Below are positions 33,782 to 42,939 of a stretch of 64,000 nucleotides of DNA, one piece after another. The DNA lies in assembly GCA_913019975.1 (NCBI GenBank), contig CAJWBH010000006.1, positions 114,285 to 178,284 on the forward strand, in the 5' to 3' direction. The notes under the pieces were generated by a model, which was given only the letters and a program-made list of their open reading frames with translations, did no database searches and was not told the DNA's origin. This DNA is from Thalassolituus maritimus. Its GTDB lineage: Bacteria; Pseudomonadota; Gammaproteobacteria; Pseudomonadales; Oceanobacteraceae. Numbering within the stretch: the stretch's first letter is position 1; the number at the start of each line of letters is the position of its first letter. Made by a program: the position numbers and the translations under genes.

Positions 33782-36700
33782 GTACACGGAAGTAGAACAA
33801 CCCTTTCTGCAGCAGTTGCAGGCACTGGGTTGGGACGTGATAGATCAAGGACAGGATATTCCATCTGACCCTTCAAAAAGTCTGCGCCCGGATTTTCGAC
33901 ATTGGCTGCTACCCGAGGTATTTAACCGCGCGGTTGCTGCGATTAACCCCGGGCAGTCAGCAGGCAAGACTTGGCTGACGCCCAAGCAGTTACAGGACCT
34001 GCAGGAACAACTATTGCGCCAGCCTAACCGGACGTTGCTGGAAGCCAATGAAGCGATTCAGGGCTTATTGTTTAAGACCGGCCTGGATATTAACGAAGAA
34101 ACCGGTGACGAGTACCCGGTGGTGCAGTTGATTGATTTTGCCCACCCGGAAAGAAATGAGTTTACCGCGATCAATCAGTTCCGACTGGATACGCCGGGCT
34201 GCGTGAAGCAATTTATCATTCCGGATATCGTATTGTTCGTGAATGGTATTCCCCTGGTTGTGGTGGAGTGTAAGAAAGGCGGCCCCAACTGCGCCAACCC
34301 AATGGCTGAGGCGTATGTTCAGTTGCAGCGTTATATGAACAAACGCCCTGAGACATTAAAAGAAGGGTTGCGTGAAGGTGAGCCAAAGTTATTTCACAAT
34401 AATCTGATGGTCATACGTAGTTGTGGGCTTGAGGCCGACTACGGAACGATTACCTCGGGAGAAGAGCACTTTTACCCCTGGAAAACCCAGTGGCCAGAGC
34501 CTGATGAAACCGCTCAGGGTATGAATCAGCAACAGCAGTTGATTAACGGCATGCTGAATAAAACCAATCTGCTGCATATTCTGCGTACGTCTTCGGTCTT
34601 TATGACTACGGACGATGGTCATCGTATCAAGGTGGTTTGCCGTTATCAGCAGTTCCGGGCTGCCAATAAAATTGTTGAGCGGCTACGTCATGGTAAAACC
34701 GCAGAAGAAAAAAGCGGCGTGGTCTGGCATACACAAGGTTCGGGTAAGAGCCTGACCATGGTCTTTGTCGCACGTATGCTGCGGGCCTCTTCTGACCTTC
34801 AGGATTACAAGATCGTACTGATCAATGACCGCACTGAGCTTGAAGAGCAGCTGACGAACACCGCACAACTGATTGGTGGCACAGTGAACGTGGTTGAGTC
34901 CCGCCAGGCATTGCGCACTGACCTTTCCGGTGACAGCTCTGATATTAATATGGTGATGGTGCATAAGTTTCAGCAGAACGACCAAAGCCTGCCGTTAGCG
35001 GTAGCAGAGGCGCTGGCTACATATCAGGCGATGCCGGGTAAACAGACCTTTGGGGTGGTGAATAACTCCGGGCGCATTGTGCTGATGATTGATGAAGCCC
35101 ACCGTACGCAGGGCTCTGATCTTGGTGACAATATTTTTGAGGCTTTTCCTAATGCCGCACGTATTGCCTTTACCGGAACGCCGTTAATCACAGAGCGTCA
35201 TGGTGAAAAGCGCACAGTAAAACGCTTTGGCGAATACATCGACAAATACAAGCTGATGGATGCCGTTGAAGACGGCACGACGTTGCAGATTCTGTACGAG
35301 GGTCGCACGGCCGACGCCGCGCTGAACGATAAACATGGTTTTGAAACCGCCTTTGAAAACCTGTTTAAAGACCGAACAGATGAAGAACTGTTGGCGATTA
35401 AAAAGAAGTACGGCGCTACAGGCGATATTCTGGAGGCGGAACAACGTATCGAAGCCATCGCCAGAGATATGGTGACGCATTATTTAGAGCATATCTTTCC
35501 GAATGGTTTTAAGGCGCAGGTGGTCTGTCATTCGAAACTGGCTGCAGTGCGTTATCAGAAGGCAATACATCAGGCGCTTGTGGAGAAAGTGGAAGCGCTC
35601 AAATCAGAGGATGTACCGGACACTGAGCTGATTCGCAAAGTGGAATTTCTGAAAGCGGCTGTAGTGATATCCAGTGATGGCACTAATGAGCCAGCGTATG
35701 TCACGGAAGCCCGAAAAGAAGCTCGGGCGATGAAGGCGGTCGATAACTTCTGTGCGGCGTTTTCGTTCGATGATCCAGAAAAGAAAGACACAGGTATCGC
35801 ATTTCTTGTGGTCTGCGACATGCTGCTGACGGGCTTTGATGCTCCGATTGAACAGGTGATGTATCTCGATAAGAAAATTCGTGAACACACTCTGTTGCAG
35901 GCCATCGCCCGCACTAACCGGGTAAAAAAGGGCAAGCAGCGTGGTTATGTGGTCGACTATATTGGTCTGACGAATAACCTGACGGATGCACTGACCCTTT
36001 ACGCAGCCACCGATGAACAGGAAGAGCTGGCATTGGGGTTGAAGAGTATTCAGTCTGAAGTGCCTGTTTTGCAGGAGCGGTATCAGCGTGTTCTGACTTT
36101 GTTCTCACAAAATAAGGTTGCAGGTGTTCAGGATTTTGCCGAAGGCAAACTGCCTGACGTAGAAGCCGATGCAAAAGTGGTGCATGAGGCAGTTAAGCTA
36201 CTGAAAAACGAAAAATTACGTGCTGACTTTGATGTCTTTCTGAAGAAGTTTCTGAGTAGTCTGGATATCATTCTGCCGCATTCAGCTGGGCATGGTTATC
36301 GTATTCCTGCCAAGCGTTTGGGCTACATTCAGCGGGTTACGAAAGAGCGCTACAAGGATGAATCTCTGAACCTGGGGGATGCCGGTCAGAAGGTGCGGGA
36401 TCTGATCAATGAGCATCTGGTGAGCTTAGGTATTAACCCTAAGGTGGCTCCGGTTGAACTGCTGTCTGAGAACTTTCTTGAACAACTTAATCAGCACGCG
36501 GCCGGTAATGCCGAAGCAAAAGCCAGTGAAATGGAGCATGCGATTCGTAAGCACTGCACGGTGCATCACGATGAAGACCCGGCGTTTTATAAGAGCTTGT
36601 CTGAGAAGGTTGAGCAACTTATTGAGCAGTATCAGGATCAGTGGGACAAGCTGGCTGAGGAGCTTGAGAAGCTTCGTACCGTTGCTGTCGAAGGTCGTCA

Positions 36701-37028
36701 GAAAGGCGATGAAGGCATGAGCAAAGAAGCGACAACCTTCTACGAGCATATTGCAAACGAAGCCTTTGGTGGATCTGTGCCCGATAGCGCCACTGCTAAA
36801 ATGAAAGCGCTGATGGAGTCGGTAGTTGAGGTGCTGCAGCTCAGTATTGGCAGTATCGACTTCTGGCAGAACAGTGATAAGCAGAAGCGTGTGCGCAGTG
36901 AGATCAAAACGGCTCTGACACTAACAGGCATTGATCAGCTGAAGCAGAACCGTGAAAGAATCGCAGTCGAGATTATGAAACTGGCGAAGAACCGCCATGA
37001 CGAACTATTAAAAGGCATGAAAAACTGA
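33774..37028 (+). CDS. hsdR: Type I restriction endonuclease subunit HsdR
   Basis: The 1084-residue motor-nuclease has an N-terminal PD-(D/E)xK domain with D151 and E165-x-K167 (PDIVLF...VVVECKK). SF2 helicase motifs follow, with Walker A at 322 (TQGSGKS), DEAH at 440 (IDEAHRTQ), FTGTP and a later IARTNR. The last third is helical and probably binds HsdM. The frame extends 49 codons upstream, but the ATG at 33774 gives the natural start MSEYTEVEQPFLQQL and an 8-bp overlap with the preceding gene. It translocates and cuts unmodified DNA. Confidence 0.95.
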   Translation: MSEYTEVEQPFLQQLQALGWDVIDQGQDIPSDPSKSLRPDFRHWLLPEVFNRAVAAINPGQSAGKTWLTPKQLQDLQEQLLRQPNRTLLEANEAIQGLLFKTGLDINEETGDEYPVVQLIDFAHPERNEFTAINQFRLDTPGCVKQFIIPDIVLFVNGIPLVVVECKKGGPNCANPMAEAYVQLQRYMNKRPETLKEGLREGEPKLFHNNLMVIRSCGLEADYGTITSGEEHFYPWKTQWPEPDETAQGMNQQQQLINGMLNKTNLLHILRTSSVFMTTDDGHRIKVVCRYQQFRAANKIVERLRHGKTAEEKSGVVWHTQGSGKSLTMVFVARMLRASSDLQDYKIVLINDRTELEEQLTNTAQLIGGTVNVVESRQALRTDLSGDSSDINMVMVHKFQQNDQSLPLAVAEALATYQAMPGKQTFGVVNNSGRIVLMIDEAHRTQGSDLGDNIFEAFPNAARIAFTGTPLITERHGEKRTVKRFGEYIDKYKLMDAVEDGTTLQILYEGRTADAALNDKHGFETAFENLFKDRTDEELLAIKKKYGATGDILEAEQRIEAIARDMVTHYLEHIFPNGFKAQVVCHSKLAAVRYQKAIHQALVEKVEALKSEDVPDTELIRKVEFLKAAVVISSDGTNEPAYVTEARKEARAMKAVDNFCAAFSFDDPEKKDTGIAFLVVCDMLLTGFDAPIEQVMYLDKKIREHTLLQAIARTNRVKKGKQRGYVVDYIGLTNNLTDALTLYAATDEQEELALGLKSIQSEVPVLQERYQRVLTLFSQNKVAGVQDFAEGKLPDVEADAKVVHEAVKLLKNEKLRADFDVFLKKFLSSLDIILPHSAGHGYRIPAKRLGYIQRVTKERYKDESLNLGDAGQKVRDLINEHLVSLGINPKVAPVELLSENFLEQLNQHAAGNAEAKASEMEHAIRKHCTVHHDEDPAFYKSLSEKVEQLIEQYQDQWDKLAEELEKLRTVAVEGRQKGDEGMSKEATTFYEHIANEAFGGSVPDSATAKMKALMESVVEVLQLSIGSIDFWQNSDKQKRVRSEIKTALTLTGIDQLKQNRERIAVEIMKLAKNRHDELLKGMKN

Positions 37029-37735
37029 TGACACCAAGACGTGTGCAGGATATCGACTATCAGTTACTCCCCGGGACGCCACGGGCGACAACAGATATCG
37101 TGATTGAGCGGGATGGTTCGGTCGTTGTCCGTGCTCCAGAGCATTACAGCGCAGAGCAGGTGGATGCGGTGGTCGAGAGTAAGCGGATGTGGATCTATCG
37201 TAATCTGGCCGAGTGGCGTGATCTGAATGCCACTGCGGTTACGCGTGAGTACGTTAGTGGAGAAACGTTTCTGTATCTTGGGCGCTCTTATCGCCTTCAG
37301 TTAGTTTCGGGGCAGGAGAATGATCTGACGTTGAAGGATGGTCGGTTCTGTTTAAGTCGTGAGCTGATCGAAACATCAGGCATTGATGGTGCAAAGCAGG
37401 CATTTGAGCGTTTCTACACCGTTAAAGGATTGCAGCGGTTTCAGGATCGAATTGCTTATTTTGCTCCTAAGGTTGGCGTGTCCCCGGCGGCTGTAAAAGT
37501 TAAGGACATGGGGTTCCGCTGGGCGAGTTGCAGCAGCAGGGGAAACATTAACTTCCATTGGAAGTGCATGATGGCTTCACCAAAAATTATCGACTACATC
37601 GTTGTGCACGAGCTGTGTCACTTTCATCACCGTAATCATAGCGATGCGTATTGGAACGAGGTCGATAAGATTCTGCCTGACTGGCGGGAGAGAAAAGAAT
37701 GGCTCCGCGTGAACGGTGCGGGGTTAGATGTCTGA
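37028..37735 (+). CDS. YgjP/DUF45-type zinc metallopeptidase of the R-M operon
   Basis: The 235-residue protein has the SprT-like core: FRWASCSSRGNINFHW, then the zinc site VHELCHFHHRNHSDAYW with HExxH and a downstream His. Such M48-like/DUF45 genes very often sit at the end of type I R-M operons, but their role there is not established. It overlaps hsdR by 1 bp (TGATG), the same junction type as hsdS and the AlbA-like gene, so it is the last gene of the operon. Confidence 0.88.
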   Translation: MTPRRVQDIDYQLLPGTPRATTDIVIERDGSVVVRAPEHYSAEQVDAVVESKRMWIYRNLAEWRDLNATAVTREYVSGETFLYLGRSYRLQLVSGQENDLTLKDGRFCLSRELIETSGIDGAKQAFERFYTVKGLQRFQDRIAYFAPKVGVSPAAVKVKDMGFRWASCSSRGNINFHWKCMMASPKIIDYIVVHELCHFHHRNHSDAYWNEVDKILPDWRERKEWLRVNGAGLDV

Positions 37736-37776
37736 GCTCGCTCACCTGTAGTTTTAATTCCAATGCGTCGTCGTGG

Positions 37777-38766
37777 TTATAGCGTTGTTATCAACTCTGC
37801 CCGCGATACGGTCTCAGAAGGCATCTCACCAAACAGTTTTTTATAGTCCTGCCCGAACTGCCCCGCATGCCAGAAGCCCCAGTCCGCGGCAATCGAAGAA
37901 ATAGGACGCTCCTGATTTTCGGTTGCTAACAGAGAACGTCGTACCTGATTTAAGCGTGCAGTTTTTAAGAACTTCAGTGGGCTGATACCCAGAATACTCT
38001 CAAAGCTGTACTGCAGGGTGCGGCGGCTGGTATGTGTGAGTTCGCACAGCTCTGTAATGGTAAGCGGTGCATCCTGATTCATGTCCATCCAGGCTTTTAC
38101 TTTATCGACTACGGCTTTGCGGTGGGCGTAGCTGGTGGCAGGGCGTTTGGCCGGTGTTTCTTTCTTCAGCAGGTCTAACAGGGTGCGCAGAATCAGATCG
38201 CGTTGTAAGCGTTGATGAAGGTCGGGTGTGTCTGGGTTGACTAGTTTGCCGAGCAGTTCGCGTACATGCGCGAGGTCCTGTTCAGGAATCGCCAGACGCG
38301 GGTGTTCGTGCAGTGATAACCCCTGAAGATTCAGTTCATCATTTTCTGCGGCGGCCAATAGTGCATCCGTGCGGATCACCAGACCATAAATGTCGAACTC
38401 ATTCGGTGTGATCAGTTCAAAATCACAGGCGCCGGGGCGGCACATGATCTGGTTGTTATCGACTTCAAGGCCGTTAATCCGGCAATCAGCAGGTTCAGCA
38501 GAAATTCCTAACCAGATGGCATCAGGCCAGACATTGCATTGCTGGCGCAGCGCCTGACTGGTGTGTTCTTTAAAGACCTGCATGCCTTCGAGGGCGATCT
38601 CATCAATGCGCCCATAGAAGTGGCCGCCGGAGAGCTGGTCGTATTCCTGCTGCCAGTTGGTGAGGTTGCGGGCGTGAAGATCGGCATCACATGCTTCACT
38701 CGTATTCGCTGCGCGCAGTGGTTCAGTGCTCTGAGTCAGTGCATCGAGTGTCTGTTGTTGGTGCAT
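37777..38766 (-). CDS. AraC-family regulator of ethanolamine genes (EutR-like)
   Basis: The 329-residue protein has a sensory N-terminal domain and a C-terminal AraC helix-turn-helix pair (about 235-325: LTITELCELTHTSRRTLQYSFE and SSIAADWGFWHAGQFGQDYKKLFGEMPSE). This resembles EutR and related regulators. It is divergent from eutBC and a permease gene, so it is probably their ethanolamine-responsive activator; this is inferred from position. The ATG at 38766 has GGGAGC upstream; an ATG 11 codons earlier has no ribosome site. Confidence 0.85.
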   Translation of the reverse strand: MHQQQTLDALTQSTEPLRAANTSEACDADLHARNLTNWQQEYDQLSGGHFYGRIDEIALEGMQVFKEHTSQALRQQCNVWPDAIWLGISAEPADCRINGLEVDNNQIMCRPGACDFELITPNEFDIYGLVIRTDALLAAAENDELNLQGLSLHEHPRLAIPEQDLAHVRELLGKLVNPDTPDLHQRLQRDLILRTLLDLLKKETPAKRPATSYAHRKAVVDKVKAWMDMNQDAPLTITELCELTHTSRRTLQYSFESILGISPLKFLKTARLNQVRRSLLATENQERPISSIAADWGFWHAGQFGQDYKKLFGEMPSETVSRAELITTL

Positions 38767-38871
38767 TTTCTGCTCCCCGGCTCGGTAACGGTACTGCATC
38801 TGTCCGTTATTAAGTCTGTGATCTTCTGTATTACAGTCATCCTAACCAGCTGAGAGGCCCGTGGCATCAGC

Positions 38872-38890
38872 TTTTCAGACGTTCTGAAAA
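38872..38890. promoter_or_regulatory. Palindrome in the regulator-eutB intergenic region
   Basis: TTTTCAGA-cgt-TCTGAAAA is a perfect 8-bp inverted repeat, 113 bp before the eutB ATG. It is a candidate regulator-binding site in the divergent promoter region. Confidence 0.5.
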
Positions 38891-38915
38891 ACTTTGCCAA
38901 AATTCGATAGGCCGC

Positions 38916-38931
38916 TGGACTATCTCTCGCA
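38916..38931 (+). promoter_or_regulatory. Weak sigma54-like -24/-12 element before eutB
   Basis: TGGACTATCTCTCGCA keeps GG and GC at the required 10-bp interval but matches the rest of TGGCACG-N4-TTGCA only partly. An RpoN dependence of ethanolamine genes has been reported in Pseudomonas, which makes it worth noting. Confidence 0.25.
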
Positions 38932-39002
38932 CTACTCCTTCGTATGACACAGCAACAAGTGTTCCCGTCTGGCTCAATAAGGACGGGAAGCGAAGGAAAA
39001 CT

Positions 39003-40403
39003 ATGAAATACAGCTACACCGCCGGTCAGCAGACCTGGCACTTTGAGAACCTGGCAGAAGTGATGGCGAAGGCCACACCAGCCCGCAGCGGCGACCGTCT
39101 TGCAGGCGTGATTGCACGTTCAGCAGAAGAGCGGGTGATCGCGCAGATGGTTCTGGCCGACGTTCCACTAAAGCAGTTCCTGAATGAAGCTTTGGTACCG
39201 TACGAAGATGACGAAGTGACCCGTCTGATTATCGACGAGCACGATGCTCAATCATTCTCAGCGATCTCTCATCTCACCGTTGGCGATTTTCGCAACTGGC
39301 TGTTAAGCGATATGGCCACACCTGAGGTGTTAGAAGGTGTGCGTGCGGGTATTACGCCCGAGATGGCGGCGGCGGTATCGAAGATTATGCGCAACCAGGA
39401 TCTGATTCTGGTCGCTAAAAAATGCTATGTAAAAACCGCCTTCCGCAACACCATTGGTTTGCCGGGGCATTTATCGACACGTCTGCAGCCGAATCATCCC
39501 ACTGATGATGTGAACGGCATTGCTGCCAGTATTTTAGATGGCCTGTTGTACGGCAATGGCGATGCGGTAATCGGTATTAACCCCGCTACCGATAACGTTG
39601 CTCAGGCGATCAAGCTGATGAAACTGATGGACGAAGTGATCTGTAAATACGAGATTCCTACTCAGTCCTGTGTGCTCACCCATGTGACGAATACGATTGA
39701 ATGCATTGAAGCCGGTGCGCCGGTTGATCTGGTGTTTCAGTCGATTGGTGGTACGGAAGCGACCAACTCTTCCTTCGGTTTCAATATCGCAACACTTGCC
39801 GAGGCACAAGACGCCGCACTCAGTTTAAAGCGCGGTACCGTTGGCAATAACGTTATGTATTTTGAAACCGGGCAGGGCAGTTCGCTGTCGGCGAATGCGC
39901 ATCATGGGTTGGATCAGCAGACCTGTGAGGTGCGTGCTTATGCCGTCGCGCGTAAATTTAATCCGCTGTTAATCAATACCGTTGTTGGATTTATCGGCCC
40001 GGAATATTTATTCGACGGTAAAGAAATTATCCGTGCCGGTCTTGAAGATCATTTCTGTGCAAAATTACTCGGCCTGCCGATGGGCTGTGACGTCTGTTAC
40101 ACCAACCATGCCGAAGCTGACCAGAATGATATGGACAATCTGCTGACCCTATTGGGCGTCGCCGGTTGTTCGTTTGTGATGGGCATTCCTGGCTCTGACG
40201 ACATCATGCTGAATTATCAGACCACCTCTTTTCACGATGCACTTTACGCCCGACGTGTGCTGGGCAGTCAGCCCGCGCCTGAGTTCGCGCAATGGCTTGC
40301 GCGTATGCAGATCATGGGTGATGCCTTTGTATTAAATGACGCTTTACCTGAGGCATTTGCCCGTTCGCTTAATGCACTACCACCTGTTGCCGGTCAGCAC
40401 TGA
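39003..40403 (+). CDS. eutB: Ethanolamine ammonia-lyase large subunit EutB
   Basis: The 466-residue protein matches EutB throughout: KKCYVKTAFRNTIGLPGHLS, RLQPNHPTDDVNG, SVFQSIGGTEATNSSFG-type substrate residues and YFETGQGSSLSANAHHG. It is the TIM-barrel catalytic subunit of the B12-dependent lyase that splits ethanolamine to acetaldehyde and ammonia. AAGGAAAAC precedes the ATG. No shell, reactivase (EutA) or dehydrogenase genes are next to it, so this is the compact non-microcompartment version. Confidence 0.97.
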   Translation: MKYSYTAGQQTWHFENLAEVMAKATPARSGDRLAGVIARSAEERVIAQMVLADVPLKQFLNEALVPYEDDEVTRLIIDEHDAQSFSAISHLTVGDFRNWLLSDMATPEVLEGVRAGITPEMAAAVSKIMRNQDLILVAKKCYVKTAFRNTIGLPGHLSTRLQPNHPTDDVNGIAASILDGLLYGNGDAVIGINPATDNVAQAIKLMKLMDEVICKYEIPTQSCVLTHVTNTIECIEAGAPVDLVFQSIGGTEATNSSFGFNIATLAEAQDAALSLKRGTVGNNVMYFETGQGSSLSANAHHGLDQQTCEVRAYAVARKFNPLLINTVVGFIGPEYLFDGKEIIRAGLEDHFCAKLLGLPMGCDVCYTNHAEADQNDMDNLLTLLGVAGCSFVMGIPGSDDIMLNYQTTSFHDALYARRVLGSQPAPEFAQWLARMQIMGDAFVLNDALPEAFARSLNALPPVAGQH

Positions 40404-40413
40404 GGGGATGACG

Positions 40414-41244
40414 ATGAAAAATAACTCAACTGGTGTTGTAGAGAATCCCTGGCGTCGTCTGCGCGAATTTACCGATGCACGTATCGGTTTAGGGCGTGCA
40501 GGTGTCAGTCTGCCGACCAAAGAATTACTCGAGTTTCAGTTATCGCACGCCCGTGCCCGTGATGCGGTGCATTTCCCGCTGGATTGCGACGGGCTGATCA
40601 CAGCCATTGAAGATTCTGAGGTGATTAATAGCCGTGTCAGCGATATTCATCGTGTGCACAGTCGTGCGTCTGATCGGATGGAATACCTGCAGCGCCCGGA
40701 TTTAGGACGTCGCTTGAATGAGCATTCCCGCAGCCTGTTACAGCATGACATTTCATCACCTGAAAGCAGCGTCAGCAGCGAACATGACCTGGGCATTGTG
40801 ATTGTTGATGGCCTTTCGTCCTTAGCCGTACAGCAGAATATCGTGCCGTTTCTCGAGACGTTATTGCCGCAATTAAACGAGTACTCACTGGCCCCCATCA
40901 CTATGGTTGAGCAGGGCCGGGTAGCGGTGGGCGATGAAGTTGGTGAGCTACTGAATGCTCGTTGTGTGATTGTTTTAATCGGCGAACGCCCGGGGCTCAG
41001 CTCACCGGATAGCTTGGGCCTCTACCTGACCTATCAGCCGCACGTCGGCCTCACCGATGCTGCCCGCAACTGTATTTCGAATATCCGCCCGGCAGGGCTT
41101 TCTTACGCAGAAGCGGCCCGTCGTACTCAGTATCTGCTGGATGAATCCCGTCAGTTAAAACTGTCGGGCGTGAACTTAAAAGACCGAACACAGGATGACG
41201 TGATTGCAACGGTATCCGGCAATAAAAACTTTTTAATTTCTTAA
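40414..41244 (+). CDS. eutC: Ethanolamine ammonia-lyase small subunit EutC
   Basis: The 276-residue B12-binding small subunit shows PWRRLREFTDARIGLGRAG, ELLEFQLSHARARDAVH, VIVDGLSSLAVQ and LIGERPGLSSPDSLGLYLTY. The frame is open upstream into eutB. The ATG at 40414 has GAGGGG six bases away and gives the natural start MKNNSTGVVENPW, 10 bp after the eutB stop. It forms the heterooligomer with EutB. Confidence 0.95.
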   Translation: MKNNSTGVVENPWRRLREFTDARIGLGRAGVSLPTKELLEFQLSHARARDAVHFPLDCDGLITAIEDSEVINSRVSDIHRVHSRASDRMEYLQRPDLGRRLNEHSRSLLQHDISSPESSVSSEHDLGIVIVDGLSSLAVQQNIVPFLETLLPQLNEYSLAPITMVEQGRVAVGDEVGELLNARCVIVLIGERPGLSSPDSLGLYLTYQPHVGLTDAARNCISNIRPAGLSYAEAARRTQYLLDESRQLKLSGVNLKDRTQDDVIATVSGNKNFLIS

Positions 41245-41252
41245 CCCATTTA

Positions 41253-41289
41253 AAACCTGAATTTTAAACCTGAATTTTAAACCTGAATT
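41253..41289 (+). repeat. Tandem 13-bp repeats between eutC and the permease gene
   Basis: AAACCTGAATTTT occurs twice in tandem, then 11 bases of a third copy. It is A+T-rich spacer DNA upstream of the permease ribosome site, probably from replication slippage. Confidence 0.75.
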
Positions 41290-41330
41290 GAAAACCAACT
41301 TTTAAATTATCTGAAAACGGAGAGACCATT

Positions 41331-42779
41331 ATGTCTGCACCTAAAGTTAATCAGGAGTACCTGGCTCAACGCCAGTTAAAGCGCGGTACCGCCGGCTGGA
41401 TTCTGCTCGCAGGTCTTGGCGTATCGTATGTGATTTCCGGCGATTTCGCCGGCTGGAACTTTGGCCTCGCGGAAGCGGGCTGGGGCGGCTTTGCCATTGC
41501 TGCCGTATTGATGGCGATTATGTATTTAACACTCGTGTTGTCGCTGGCTGAAATGTCGGCGGCGATTCCTGCAGCGGGTGGCGGTTATTCGTTTGCTCGT
41601 CAGGCGATGGGGCCAGCAGGCGGTTATTTAACTGGTCTCGCGGTACTTATTGAATATGCGCTGGCACCTGCGGCGATTGTGATATTTATCGGTTCGGCCT
41701 TTGAAGAACTGACCGGATTAAATGGCCCCTTGGTATACGCTGGGTTCTATCTGGTGTTTATTGGTATTCATCTGGCCGGTGTCGGTGAAGCCTTAAAAGT
41801 CATGATGGTGATCAGTGCTCTCGCGGTATTCGCGATTCTGGCGACAGCGGTTGCTTTAGTTGGCGATTTCGACGCCAGCCGTTTGTTTGATATTGCTCCG
41901 ACCGCAGCAGCTGGTGCATCAGAAGTCCTGCCATTCGGCTGGTACGGTGTGTGGGCGGCGTTGCCGTTTGCCATGTGGTTGTTCCTGGCAGTAGAAGGTG
42001 TCCCTCTGGCGGCAGAAGAATCTAAGAACCCGGCGAAAGATGTTCCCAAAGGTATTATCGGTGCCATGGTCTTCCTGCTGTTTACTGCGCTCCTGGTTGT
42101 GGTTCTGCTGGCGGGTGCAGCGGGTGCTGAAGCTATGGGTGGCAGTGCGGTGCCATTGGTTGATGCTCTGAAAGTAACTGGTAATGAAAATCTGGCGACA
42201 GCGGTGAACGTACTGGGTCTGGCGGGTCTGATCGCGTCTTTCTTCTCGATTATTTACGGCTACAGCCGTCTGGTATTTGCCCTGTCTCGTGCGGGTTACC
42301 TGCCGAAGTCACTGTCGGTGACAAGTGAGCGTAAAGTGCCATCACGTGCGTTAATCGTACCGGGTGTTCTGGGCTTCCTGGCTTCCTTGAGTGGCGAAGG
42401 CGATCTGATGCTGGCCATGGCCGTTGTCGGTGCAACTGTGTCTTATGCCCTGATGGCCCTGAGCCACATCCTGCTGCGTGTACGCCAGCCAGACATGCCA
42501 CGCCCGTATAAAACACCGGGTGGTGTGGTGACCTCAGGAATTGCGCTGGTGCTGTCGCTGATCGCTCTGACCGGTGTGTACGCTTTCGATCCTCGTGCGT
42601 TCTTCTTCACTGTGGTGCTGTTTGTGATCGGTGCAGCGTACTTCTTCGGTTATAGCCGTAACCATCTGGTTGCTAAGACCGCGGCGGAAGAGTTCGCCAT
42701 GCTGGAAGCGGCCGAGCATGAGCTGGAAGATGATGCTGAAGCAACGCCTTCTATGGCGACGGCCAAAGCGGCGTCATAA
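41331..42779 (+). CDS. eat: Ethanolamine permease (APC superfamily)
   Basis: The 482-residue transporter has 12 hydrophobic helices and family landmarks: GLGVSYVISGDFAGWNFGLA in helix 1, AAIPAAGGGYSFARQAMGP and VEGVPLAAEESKNPAKDVPKG. This is the ethanolamine permease branch of the amino acid-polyamine superfamily. The C-terminal 45 residues are hydrophilic and acidic. It follows eutBC and supplies the substrate. Confidence 0.93.
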   Translation: MSAPKVNQEYLAQRQLKRGTAGWILLAGLGVSYVISGDFAGWNFGLAEAGWGGFAIAAVLMAIMYLTLVLSLAEMSAAIPAAGGGYSFARQAMGPAGGYLTGLAVLIEYALAPAAIVIFIGSAFEELTGLNGPLVYAGFYLVFIGIHLAGVGEALKVMMVISALAVFAILATAVALVGDFDASRLFDIAPTAAAGASEVLPFGWYGVWAALPFAMWLFLAVEGVPLAAEESKNPAKDVPKGIIGAMVFLLFTALLVVVLLAGAAGAEAMGGSAVPLVDALKVTGNENLATAVNVLGLAGLIASFFSIIYGYSRLVFALSRAGYLPKSLSVTSERKVPSRALIVPGVLGFLASLSGEGDLMLAMAVVGATVSYALMALSHILLRVRQPDMPRPYKTPGGVVTSGIALVLSLIALTGVYAFDPRAFFFTVVLFVIGAAYFFGYSRNHLVAKTAAEEFAMLEAAEHELEDDAEATPSMATAKAAS

Positions 42780-42812
42780 CTCACGCAGGCAGCTTTAATC
42801 TGCTTATCAAAC

Positions 42813-42846
42813 AACGCTCTGGTGCTTAGGTCTCAGGGCGTTTTTT
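42813..42846 (+). terminator. Rho-independent terminator of the ethanolamine operon
   Basis: AACGCTCTG pairs with CAGGGCGTT (one G-T pair) and is followed by six T, 34 bp after the permease stop. Confidence 0.85.
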
Positions 42847-42939
42847 ATATCCCTTATACACATACGTGCTTGCCTGAATTGCATCTCCAAGCCGGGCTCC
42901 GTACCATGCCGTTTTAACCGATTCTGAGCCTTCCCGCTT

